Origin: an uncultured bacterium
Lineage (GTDB): Bacteria; Bacillota; Clostridia; Oscillospirales; Oscillospiraceae
Assembly (NCBI GenBank): GCA_905214155.1
Contig: CAJMLC010000131.1
Coordinates: 1-5,585, forward strand
Direction of reading: 5' to 3'
Length of the DNA stretch: 5,585 nt
In this document: positions 1-5,556 of the stretch, one piece after another
How positions within the stretch are numbered: the first letter of the stretch is position 1
Layout of the letters: each line of letters starts with the position of its first letter
Position numbers and translations under genes: made by a program
The notes under the pieces: generated by a model
Database searches by the model: none
The model's input: the letters and a program-made list of their open reading frames with translations, nothing else
Told to the model about the DNA's origin: nothing

Positions 1-54
1 TCCCCTCAGTCGCGGCAAGCCGCGCCAGCTCCCCTTGATGCAATCAAGGGGAGC
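1..54. repeat. Double-hairpin palindromic intergenic element (cut by window edge)
   Basis: Two perfect hairpins stand side by side. One is 11-24 (CGCGGC/GCCGCG around AA). The other is 28-54, an 11-bp stem GCTCCCCTTGA/TCAAGGGGAGC around TGCAA. The left end carries CCCCTCAG and may continue outside the window. The second hairpin lies 22 bases past the icd stop, but no T-run follows it on the minus strand, so it is not a classical intrinsic terminator for icd. On the plus strand TTTTT (65-69) comes 10 bases after the stem, too far for a standard terminator. The GGCTCCCCTT...AAGGGGAGC plus CCCCTCAGTC layout resembles, from memory, a dispersed intergenic repeat of Oscillospiraceae. It may protect the 3' end of the acn-icd mRNA. 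Confidence 0.6.
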
Positions 55-76
55 CGATCCGCTGTTTTTAAAATCA

Positions 77-1276
77 TCAAAGGCTGGCTTCGAGGGTGGC
101 GCGGACCGCCTTGAGGAATTCCAGACTTGTGACGCCGGTATGGCCGCAGAGCGCGGCGAGATCGCCGGTCATGGTGCCCGCGCGAACGGTATCAAGGCAG
201 GCGGCCTCCAACTTCTTTGCAAACTCCGTCAGCGCCGCATTGCCGTCCAGCTCGCCGCGCTTGGCGAGGGCCCCGGTCCACGCGAAGATTGTCGCAATGG
301 GGTTGGAGGACGTCTGTTCGCCCTTGAGGTAACGGTAGTAATGGCGCGTGATGGTGCCGTGTGCGGCCTCGTATTCAAAGTTGCCGTCCGGCGAGACGAG
401 CACGCTCGTCATCATGGCGAGGCTGCCGAACGCGGCGGAGATCATGTCGCTCATGACGTCGCCGTCGTAATTCTTGCAGGCCCAGATGAAGCCGCCCTCC
501 GAGCGCATGACGCGCGCGACCGCGTCGTCGATGAGGGTATAGAAATAGGTGATGCCGGCCGCTTCGAATTTGTCCTTGTATTCCTCGTCGTAGATGCGCT
601 GGAAGATGAGCTTGAATGTCTGGTCGTACTGCTTCGAGATCGTGTCCTTCGCGGAGAACCAGAGGTCCTGTTTCGTCGAGAGGGCATAATTGAAGCAGGA
701 GTGCGCGAAAGCCTCGATCGAGGAATCCTTGTTGTAGAGGCCCTGCAGCACGCCGGGGCACTCGAAGTCGTAGATGGTCTGCGAGAACTCCGTGCCGTCG
801 TTCCCCTTGAACGAGAGCGTCGCCGTGCCGGGGCCGGGGACGCGGTATTCCGTGCCCTTGTAGAGGTCGCCGTAGGCGTGGCGCGCGATGGTGATAGGCT
901 TTTTCCAGTTGGAAACATACGGCTGGATCATGCCGGTCAGGATCGGGGCGCGGAAGACCGTGCCGTCGAGGATCGCGCGGATGGTGCCGTTCGGGCTTTT
1001 CCACATCTCGTGGAGCTTGTATTCCTCGACGCGCTGCTTGTTCGGTGTGATTGTGGCGCACTTGACGCCGACGTGATGCTTTTTGATGGCGTGGCCCGCG
1101 TCGATGGTGACCTGATCGCGCGTGGCGTCCCGGTTCGGGAGGCCGAGGTCATAGTATTCGGTGTTCAGCTCGACGAATGGCGTCAGCAGCTCGTCCTTGA
1201 TCTGCTGCCACAAGATGCGGGTCATCTCATCGCCGTCCATTTCGACGATGGGATTTGTCATTTTGATCTTGTCCAT
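77..1276 (-). CDS. icd: NADP-dependent isocitrate dehydrogenase (dimeric, eukaryote-like type)
   Basis: This 399-residue cytosolic enzyme oxidatively decarboxylates isocitrate to 2-oxoglutarate and makes NADPH. It aligns almost without gaps to human IDH1, which places it in the homodimeric eukaryote-like class rather than the E. coli Icd class. Visible motifs are WKSPNGTIR (92-100, with S94, N96 and R100 for isocitrate), R109, ARHAYGD (131-137, with R132 matching human Arg132), Y139, K210, and the metal-binding acidic residues in LIDD (248-251) and NYDGDVMSD (269-277). AAHGTITRH (304-312) puts Arg and His at 311-312, the pair that reads the NADP 2'-phosphate, and N325 follows. The glycine before the key Arg in human IDH1 is Ala131 here. 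Met1 is preferred over Met6 because AAGGAG lies 9 bases before Met1. The stop is TGA. The gene is co-transcribed with the upstream aconitase and directly abuts it. Confidence 0.96.
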   Translation of the reverse strand: MDKIKMTNPIVEMDGDEMTRILWQQIKDELLTPFVELNTEYYDLGLPNRDATRDQVTIDAGHAIKKHHVGVKCATITPNKQRVEEYKLHEMWKSPNGTIRAILDGTVFRAPILTGMIQPYVSNWKKPITIARHAYGDLYKGTEYRVPGPGTATLSFKGNDGTEFSQTIYDFECPGVLQGLYNKDSSIEAFAHSCFNYALSTKQDLWFSAKDTISKQYDQTFKLIFQRIYDEEYKDKFEAAGITYFYTLIDDAVARVMRSEGGFIWACKNYDGDVMSDMISAAFGSLAMMTSVLVSPDGNFEYEAAHGTITRHYYRYLKGEQTSSNPIATIFAWTGALAKRGELDGNAALTEFAKKLEAACLDTVRAGTMTGDLAALCGHTGVTSLEFLKAVRATLEASL

Positions 1277-3511
1277 TTATGCGTTCTCCTTGGCGTGGTT
1301 TGCGGCGTAGTAGTTCATCAGGCAGCCGTCGAGCAAAATCTGCCGCTCGTCGGCGGTCAGCTCCGGCAGGTGGAGCAGGAGGGGCAGCTTTGTGCCGTCC
1401 TTCCGGATGACCGTTGCGGGGACGTCCTTCGCGCCGGATCCGACGGCGGCGCGGACGTGCGGGACGAAGATGCGGTCGCCCGGTTCGTAGTCAAATTTCA
1501 CATCCGCGTCGATGTGGAAGGGGAGCATGCCCCAGTTGATGCAGTTCGAGCGGTAGCGCTTTGTCGCGTACTCATAGCAGAGGTTCGCGCAGCCGCCGAG
1601 CACGCGCTGGCAGGAGGCCGCCTGTTCGCGGGCGGAGCCGTCGCCGGGCTTGTTCGCAAAAATGACCGAACCGATGCCGGTGTTCTCCGCCGTGCCGCCG
1701 CAGCCCTTGATCAGGGCGGCAGTCTCCGCGTCCAATGTACCGTCCTTGCGGACGGATTCGAGTGCGGCAATGGCGTTCGCACGGCCAACGTACTGCGGGT
1801 CGCGCCGGGAGAGGGCGAAGGTTGCGAGCTTGAGCGGGTTCGACCGGTAGGACGAGGTCTCGCCGGAGGGGATGAGCTCGTCTGTGGTTGTCACGGGGTC
1901 GTGGATGACGCAGGCCAGCTCCATGAGCAGGTTTTCCGGCAGGGCCGGGATCTTGGGCCACTCGGTGATGTTCGGGCCGAAGCGCAGCTCTGCGCTCGGG
2001 TCGGCCTTGCCGAAGCCGAAATAGCAGCGTTTCTGATAGACGCCGCCGTCGAACGCCTCGGCATGCGGGGCGGGCATCGTGTAATCAATGTCTGTCGCAG
2101 CGGTGAGGACGCCGTGGTTCCGGGCCGTGGCCGCGATGGAGCGCGCATCCATCAGCATGACGCCGGAGAGCTGGCCGCTCGCGGGCTTGGAGCCCTCGCG
2201 GTTCGGGAAGTTGCGCGTCGTATGGCGGATGGAGAGCGCGTCGTTGCCCGGCACGTCGCCCGCGCCGAAGCACGGGCCGCAGAAGCACGGCTTGAAGAGC
2301 GCGCCCGCCTCGAGCAGCGTCTGCTGGATGCCGTTTTTCATCAGCTCCAGATTGATCGGGATGGACGGCGGATAGATGGAGAGGGAGAAATAGCCATCGC
2401 CGATGCTCTGTCCGTCGAGAATGGCCGCGGCCTCGGCGATGTTGTCGTACATGCCGCCGGAGCAGCCCGCGATGATGCCCTGATCGACGAGAAGCTTCCC
2501 ATTTTTCAGCTTGTCGGTGAGATGCAGTTCTACCTTTCCGCCGAACTGCTCGTGCGCGAGCAGCTCGGTCTGACGGAGGATGTCCGCGCCGTTTGCCTGC
2601 ACGTCACGCACCGTAAACGCGCGGGAGGGGTGGAACGGCATGGCGACCATCGGCTCGATCTTGCCAAGGTCGATCTCGATGACGCTGTCGTAGAGGGCGC
2701 CCTCTTCGGGCTCGAGCTTCTGATAGGTTTCAGGGCGGCCGTGGACGGCGAGGTATTCTTCGACCTTTTCATCCGTCTGCCAAATCGAGGAGAGGCAGGC
2801 CGTCTCGGTGGTCATGACGTCGATGCCGATGCGGTAATCCATCGGGAGGCTGGCGACGCCGGGACCGGCGAACTCCAGGACCTTATTTTTGACGAAGCCG
2901 GAGTCGTAGACCGCGCCGCAGAGCGCGATGGCGACGTCCTGCGGGCCGACGCCGCGGGCGGGCTTGCCCGTCAGGTAGACGAGGACGACGTCCGGCATGG
3001 CGACGTCGTAGGTGTTGGAGAGGAGCTGCTTGACGATCTCGGGGCCGCCCTCGCCGACGCCCATCGTGCCGAGCGCGCCGTAGCGCGTGTGGCTGTCGGA
3101 GCCGAGAATCATTCGGCCGCAGCCGGTCATCATCTCGCGGGCGTACTGGTGGATGACGGCCTGATTGGCCGGGACATAGATGCCGCCGTATTTCTTCGCG
3201 GCGGAGAGGCCGAAGATATGGTCGTCCTCGTTGATCGTGCCGCCGACGGCGCAGAGGCTGTTATGACAGTTCGTCATCACGTAGGGCACCGGGAACGTCG
3301 TCAGGCCGCTGGCCCGCGCCGTCTGGATGACGCCGACGTAGGTGATGTCGTGCGAGATGAGAGAATCGAAGGTGATGCGCAGCTTGGAAGGATCTGCGCT
3401 TTTGCTGTGCGCATGGAGGATCTTCCACGCGATGGTCTTCTCCCGGCTGCCGTTCGCGCCGGGGACGGGATGGCCGTTCGTCCAGACTGCGGATGAAGAG
3501 GTAAGTTTCAA
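1277..3511 (-). CDS. acn: Aconitate hydratase, divergent ~744-residue [4Fe-4S] form
   Basis: Converts citrate to isocitrate through cis-aconitate, between the products of its two neighbours. Its 744 residues match the mitochondrial-type aconitase length rather than the ~890 of AcnA. Aligned by eye to mammalian aconitase, the cluster cysteines are C350 (GCSGGMYDN) and C411/C414 (CGPC), with an extra C409. SDSHT (138-142), TRNFPNR (432-438; R433, R438), TTTD...YRSN (541-558; R556) and GDGSARE (623-629; S626 as catalytic base, R628) match substrate-binding and catalytic sites. His83 matches catalytic His101. The Asp before that His is Cys82, the usual Gln72 is Val59, and the second Ser of GSSR is Ala627. 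Domains 1-3 span about 1-470 and the swivel domain about 530-700. The start is TTG at 3511: there is no better in-frame start upstream, and the first in-frame ATG (Met79) is too deep. Homologues are often labelled only 'hydratase'; E. coli YbhJ may be related (from memory). Confidence 0.88.
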   Translation of the reverse strand: MKLTSSSAVWTNGHPVPGANGSREKTIAWKILHAHSKSADPSKLRITFDSLISHDITYVGVIQTARASGLTTFPVPYVMTNCHNSLCAVGGTINEDDHIFGLSAAKKYGGIYVPANQAVIHQYAREMMTGCGRMILGSDSHTRYGALGTMGVGEGGPEIVKQLLSNTYDVAMPDVVLVYLTGKPARGVGPQDVAIALCGAVYDSGFVKNKVLEFAGPGVASLPMDYRIGIDVMTTETACLSSIWQTDEKVEEYLAVHGRPETYQKLEPEEGALYDSVIEIDLGKIEPMVAMPFHPSRAFTVRDVQANGADILRQTELLAHEQFGGKVELHLTDKLKNGKLLVDQGIIAGCSGGMYDNIAEAAAILDGQSIGDGYFSLSIYPPSIPINLELMKNGIQQTLLEAGALFKPCFCGPCFGAGDVPGNDALSIRHTTRNFPNREGSKPASGQLSGVMLMDARSIAATARNHGVLTAATDIDYTMPAPHAEAFDGGVYQKRCYFGFGKADPSAELRFGPNITEWPKIPALPENLLMELACVIHDPVTTTDELIPSGETSSYRSNPLKLATFALSRRDPQYVGRANAIAALESVRKDGTLDAETAALIKGCGGTAENTGIGSVIFANKPGDGSAREQAASCQRVLGGCANLCYEYATKRYRSNCINWGMLPFHIDADVKFDYEPGDRIFVPHVRAAVGSGAKDVPATVIRKDGTKLPLLLHLPELTADERQILLDGCLMNYYAANHAKENA
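1286..1291 (-). promoter_or_regulatory. Shine-Dalgarno site of icd inside the end of acn
   Basis: AAGGAG on the minus strand lies 9 bases upstream of the icd ATG. It sits inside the last codons of aconitase, whose TAA is directly followed by the ATG (TAAATG). This supports the Met1 start and suggests that icd translation is coupled to aconitase. Confidence 0.8.
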
Positions 3512-3522
3512 ATTGATCGCCG

Positions 3523-3528
3523 CCCTTT
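3523..3528 (-). promoter_or_regulatory. Probable Shine-Dalgarno site of acn
   Basis: AAAGGG on the minus strand ends 11 bases before the TTG start of aconitase. The spacing is long and the start codon weak, so initiation may be modest. No ATG or GTG lies nearby in frame to replace it. Confidence 0.5.
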
Positions 3529-3551
3529 GTGGTGTTCTTTTTTCTGGCTAC

Positions 3552-3580
3552 AGTATAGCAGTTCTGTGTGAAATACGCAA
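3552..3580 (-). promoter_or_regulatory. Sigma-A promoter of the acn-icd operon
   Basis: On the minus strand TTGCGT (3575-3580) is followed by a 17-base spacer and TATACT (3552-3557). This predicts a transcript starting near the A at 3545, with a leader of about 34 bases before the TTG start. Both hexamers are close to consensus and the spacing is optimal. The strand just upstream is T-rich, which could help RNA polymerase binding. Confidence 0.8.
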
Positions 3581-3622
3581 GAGAAATGAATGAAAAAAAT
3601 GAAATCCTGCAAAAATAAATAA

Positions 3623-3637
3623 AATTAGCTGAAATAT
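3623..3637. promoter_or_regulatory. Weak CodY-box-like sequence between the divergent promoters
   Basis: AATTAGCTGAAATAT matches 11 of 15 positions of the CodY consensus AATTTTCWGAAAATT. In Bacillus, CodY and CcpC control the aconitase gene, so such a site would make sense here. Four mismatches in an A/T-rich region is weak evidence, and I did not see the CcpC pattern ATAA-N7-TTAT. Confidence 0.2.
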
Positions 3638-3649
3638 GCTGGCCTGCGA

Positions 3650-3692
3650 TGCAAATTTTGAAATAAGTAAAAAAGTACTTGCATTTTTGAAC
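3650..3692. repeat. Direct repeat TGCA-A/T-GAA overlapping the citrate synthase -35 region
   Basis: TGCAAATTTTGAA (3650-3662) and TGCATTTTTGAA (3680-3691) are near-identical, apart from a one-base gap and one or two changes. Their starts are 30 bases apart, close to three helical turns. The second copy overlaps the -35 box (3679-3684). ATGCAA (3649-3654) and TTGCAT (3679-3684) also form an inverted pair, and AAGTACTT (3673-3680) is a perfect palindrome. A third TGCAAAA lies at 3608. These could be operator half-sites, but chance similarity in A/T-rich DNA is possible. Confidence 0.35.
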
Positions 3693-3707
3693 GGAACTCG
3701 CTACAAT
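3679..3707 (+). promoter_or_regulatory. Sigma-A promoter of citrate synthase
   Basis: TTGCAT (3679-3684), a 17-base spacer and TACAAT (3702-3707) form a near-consensus promoter. Transcription should start near 3712-3714, which gives a leader of about 50 bases. A-rich DNA directly upstream (3661-3674) resembles an UP element. About 98 bp separate this -35 box from that of the divergent acn promoter. Confidence 0.8.
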
Positions 3708-3714
3708 GGGGACA

Positions 3715-3761
3715 ACAGTTGCCGCAGGGTAACGGCGGCGCGCATCAGAAGGGGGAACTGT
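3715..3761 (+). promoter_or_regulatory. Leader stem-loop overlapping the citrate synthase ribosome binding site
   Basis: ACAGTT (3715-3720) is the exact inverse complement of AACTGT (3756-3761). Past one mismatch, CC (3722-3723) can pair with GG (3753-3754) inside the Shine-Dalgarno run. The stem would begin almost at the predicted mRNA 5' end and close one base before the ATG, so it would compete with ribosome binding. The loop is about 30 bases and the stem is short, so stability is uncertain. Confidence 0.35.
3749..3755 (+). promoter_or_regulatory. Shine-Dalgarno site of citrate synthase
   Basis: AAGGGGG sits 7 bases before the ATG at 3763. It supports that ATG over the nearby in-frame ATG at 3769. 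Part of it can be masked by the leader stem at 3715-3761. Confidence 0.75.
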
Positions 3762-3762
3762 C

Positions 3763-5121
3763 ATGCAGATGCAGTCGGAGCGTTTACAGGAATATATCGA
3801 TCGGATGAGCCGCGATCTCGTGCGCGACTATTCCATTCCGGCGGAGATGTATGAAAATCAGGACATCAAGCGGGGGCTGCGCAACAACGACGGCACGGGC
3901 GTGCTCGTCGGCATCAGCAAGGTCGGCAGCGTGCAGGGCTATTATATGGTCGACGGCCAGCGCGTGCCGATGCCCGGCAAGCTCTACTACCGCGGCATCA
4001 GCGTCGAGGACATCGTCGATGCGCATCAGCAGGCGGGCACATTCGGCTATGAAGAGGTCGCGTATCTGCTGCTGCTCGGCAAGCTGCCGACGGCAGAGGA
4101 GCTCGCGCAGTTCAACCAGATCCTCGCCCATGCGCGGCAGATGCCCGCGGCCTTCACCGAGGACATGATCTTAAAAGCGCCGAGCCGCAACATCATGAAC
4201 CAGCTGGCGCGGAGCGTCCTCGCCCTTTATTCCTTTGATGACAACGCGGACGACACCTCGCCGAAGAACCTGCTGCGGCAGTCGATCGAGCTGATCGCGC
4301 GCTTCCCGCTGATCGCGGCGAACGCGCTGATGGCGAAGCGGCACTATTTCGAGGGGAATTCGCTCTATCTCCACAATCCGTCGCCGGAGCTGTCGGTCGC
4401 GGAGAATCTGCTGCGCATGACGCGCGCGGACAAGAGCTATACCGCGCAGGAGGCGCATCTGCTCGATCTGATGCTCATTCTCCACGCCGAACACTCGAGC
4501 AACAACTCCACCTTCGTCTGCCGCGCGATCTCGTCCTCCGGCTCCGACACCTACAGCGCCATCGCCGGGGCCGTCGGCTCGCTGAAGGGCCCGCTGCACG
4601 GTGGCGCGAACGCCAAGGTGCTCCAGATGTTCCGCACGATCCGCGACACCGTCGGCACCACGCCGACGGACGAGGCCCTCGGAGCTTGTCTGGACGATCT
4701 GCTCGACGGGAAGACCGGCGACCGCTCCGGCAAGCTCTACGGCCTTGGCCACGCGGTCTATACGATGTCCGATCCGCGCGCCGTCGTCATCAAGAAGTAT
4801 GCTGCGACGCTTGCCCGGGAGAAGGGGCGGATCGACGATCTGGAGCTGATGGAGCGTGTGGAAGAGCTCGGCATTCAGAAGATCATGGCGCGCAAGCACC
4901 AGAAGCTGCCGATGTGCGCCAATGTCGACCTCTATTCCGGCCTGATCTACAACATGCTCGACCTGCCGGAGGATCTCTATACGCCGTTGTTCGCGACGGC
5001 CCGTATCGCGGGCTGGTGCGCCCATCGGATGGAAGAGGTCGTCACCGGGAACCGCATCATGCGCCCGGCCTACCGCGCCGCGGTGGAGCATCGGGCCTAT
5101 GTCCCGATGGAGGAGCGGTAA
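3763..5121 (+). CDS. gltA: Citrate synthase (Si-type; citrate/2-methylcitrate synthase family)
   Basis: Condenses acetyl-CoA with oxaloacetate to give citrate in the cytosol, feeding the aconitase and isocitrate dehydrogenase encoded divergently. The 452 residues cover the whole fold. An N-terminal extension of about 40 residues precedes the GVLVGISKVGSV region. Motifs are YYRGIS (75-80), HAEHSSNNST (241-250) with the substrate-binding histidine region, GSLKGPLHGGAN (272-283) with His279, GLGHAVYTMSDPR (327-339) with His330, NVDLYSG (387-393) with the likely catalytic Asp389, and NRIMRPAY (430-437). The length and motifs fit Si-citrate synthase, not Re-citrate synthase, which some Clostridia use instead and which belongs to an unrelated homocitrate-synthase-like family. 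A 2-methylcitrate activity cannot be excluded from sequence alone, but the neighbours point to citrate. The stop is TAA, and no terminator lies immediately after it. Confidence 0.95.
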   Translation: MQMQSERLQEYIDRMSRDLVRDYSIPAEMYENQDIKRGLRNNDGTGVLVGISKVGSVQGYYMVDGQRVPMPGKLYYRGISVEDIVDAHQQAGTFGYEEVAYLLLLGKLPTAEELAQFNQILAHARQMPAAFTEDMILKAPSRNIMNQLARSVLALYSFDDNADDTSPKNLLRQSIELIARFPLIAANALMAKRHYFEGNSLYLHNPSPELSVAENLLRMTRADKSYTAQEAHLLDLMLILHAEHSSNNSTFVCRAISSSGSDTYSAIAGAVGSLKGPLHGGANAKVLQMFRTIRDTVGTTPTDEALGACLDDLLDGKTGDRSGKLYGLGHAVYTMSDPRAVVIKKYAATLAREKGRIDDLELMERVEELGIQKIMARKHQKLPMCANVDLYSGLIYNMLDLPEDLYTPLFATARIAGWCAHRMEEVVTGNRIMRPAYRAAVEHRAYVPMEER

Positions 5122-5165
5122 GAGCAATACAGCGTTGCCAGCCTCTACAAGACGTATCCGTAAAT

Positions 5166-5225
5166 GTCACCTGCCCGCCATCATCAAGATGGCGTGCGGC
5201 GCGTAGTGGGACTACGTAGGGTGAC
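5166..5225 (+). other. Candidate three-way-junction RNA fold
   Basis: GTCACC (5166-5171) pairs perfectly with GGTGAC (5220-5225). Inside lie two hairpins. One is 5172-5198, with core GCCATC/GATGGC around ATCAA, extended by four more pairs across one mismatch. The other is 5201-5217, CGTAGT/ACTACG around GGG plus one G-U pair. Together they make a closed three-way junction with few unpaired bases. Two of the pairs are G-U and work only in a plus-strand transcript, a mild hint that the RNA is the citrate synthase 3' UTR. I do not recognise it as a known RNA family. Confidence 0.35.
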
Positions 5226-5301
5226 TTGGTGCGGGCAATCGAGACTAGGCAACTGAGCGGTTACATGATGGCGGCACGGTTTGCAGTTCCGGTTTTGAAA
5301 G

Positions 5302-5370
5302 TTCTCTTTCTTTTCTTCACCGGGCGCGGCGATTCTTTTCTTTCTTTCTTAGAAAGAGAAAGAAAAGAAT
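5302..5370. repeat. Long pyrimidine/purine hairpin with a competing upstream arm
   Basis: ATTCTTTTCTTTCT (5332-5345) pairs perfectly over 14 bases with its inverse complement at 5357-5370, with an AGAAAG-type turn between them. TTCTCTTTCT (5302-5311) is the inverse complement of AGAAAGAGAA (5351-5360), so it can displace part of that stem. The two pyrimidine tracts are separated by the GC-rich CACCGGGCGCGGCG. No T-run follows on either strand at the right place for a terminator. It is probably a miniature intergenic repeat. Confidence 0.55.
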
Positions 5371-5467
5371 GGGGGCGCAGGGGGCAGGCCGCATCTGTAA
5401 CGCTCCTTCGTCGCGAACAGCTGCGCTCGGCATCGGCCCCTACAAGGACTCCAGGAAGATCCACGGG

Positions 5468-5500
5468 ATTGCCACACCAGTGTGCGCACTGGTTCGCAAT
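5468..5500. repeat. REP-like palindrome ATTGCCAC...CGCAATGAC
   Basis: ATTGC (5468-5472) pairs with GCAAT (5496-5500). After a small internal loop, ACCAGTG (5476-5482) pairs with CACTGGT (5487-5493) around TGCG. The flanking GGATTGCCAC and CGCAATGACG words are, from memory, those of a very common short palindromic repeat in Clostridia and several other phyla. It is likely a dispersed copy with no gene-specific role. Confidence 0.65.
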
Positions 5501-5520
5501 GACGCTTCCATTTTAGACGT

Positions 5521-5556
5521 ACAGCCCGCGAAGGGGAGCTTCGCGGGCTGTGTTTT
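5521..5556 (+). terminator. Intrinsic terminator, probably of citrate synthase
   Basis: A perfect 13-bp GC-rich stem, ACAGCCCGCGAAG (5521-5533) with CTTCGCGGGCTGT (5539-5551), encloses GGGAG and is followed by GTTTTGCT. The stem is strong and the T-run short. It reads in the plus direction only, because no T-run lies to its left. It is about 400 bases past the citrate synthase stop and is the first convincing terminator after it. Confidence 0.75.

Larger units (their letters stand above)
5122..5520. other. Noncoding stretch of palindromes after citrate synthase
   Basis: About 400 bases separate the citrate synthase stop from the first convincing terminator. The short open frames here have no recognisable protein character and no good ribosome binding sites. 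I found no clear sigma-A promoter on the plus strand. The stretch consists of stem-forming segments: a branched fold at 5166-5225, a wider inverted repeat to 5274, a pyrimidine/purine hairpin at 5302-5370 and a REP-like palindrome at 5468-5500. The segment CGGCATCGGCCCCTACA (5428-5444) also looks like part of a dispersed clostridial repeat, from memory. The region is best read as a long 3' UTR or a pile-up of intergenic repeats. Confidence 0.55.

Noticed and set aside
35..3496. A plus-strand open frame of about 1,150 codons opposite acn and icd
   Set aside because: It is the antisense shadow of two well-supported genes in GC-rich DNA. Its composition is rich in Arg, Ala, Val, Asp and Gly, it shows no recognisable domain, and no ribosome binding site was noted.
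3611..3630. A CcpC-type site (ATAA-N7-TTAT) in the A/T-rich control region
   Set aside because: ATAA words are present, but no correctly spaced TTAT partner was found.
3261..3764. A minus-strand frame crossing the divergent control region into the start of acn
   Set aside because: It runs through both promoters and overlaps acn out of frame. Its coding part is only the frame-shifted acn sequence.
4171..5127. A minus-strand open frame of about 318 codons opposite citrate synthase
   Set aside because: It lies entirely opposite a gene with intact catalytic motifs and has the Arg/Val/Asp-rich look of a reverse-strand shadow.
5135..5165. Possible promoter TTGCCA...TAAATG after citrate synthase
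   Set aside because: The spacer would be about 20 bases and the -10 is poor, so it does not support a separate small RNA transcript.
5332..5370. The pyrimidine/purine hairpin as a transcription terminator
   Set aside because: It is followed by GGGGG on the plus strand and by a GC-rich segment on the minus strand, with no T-run directly after the stem.
5226..5516. A small plus-strand frame of 96 codons after citrate synthase
   Set aside because: It spans the pyrimidine hairpin and the REP-like palindrome, has no ribosome binding site that I can see, and gives low-complexity residues.
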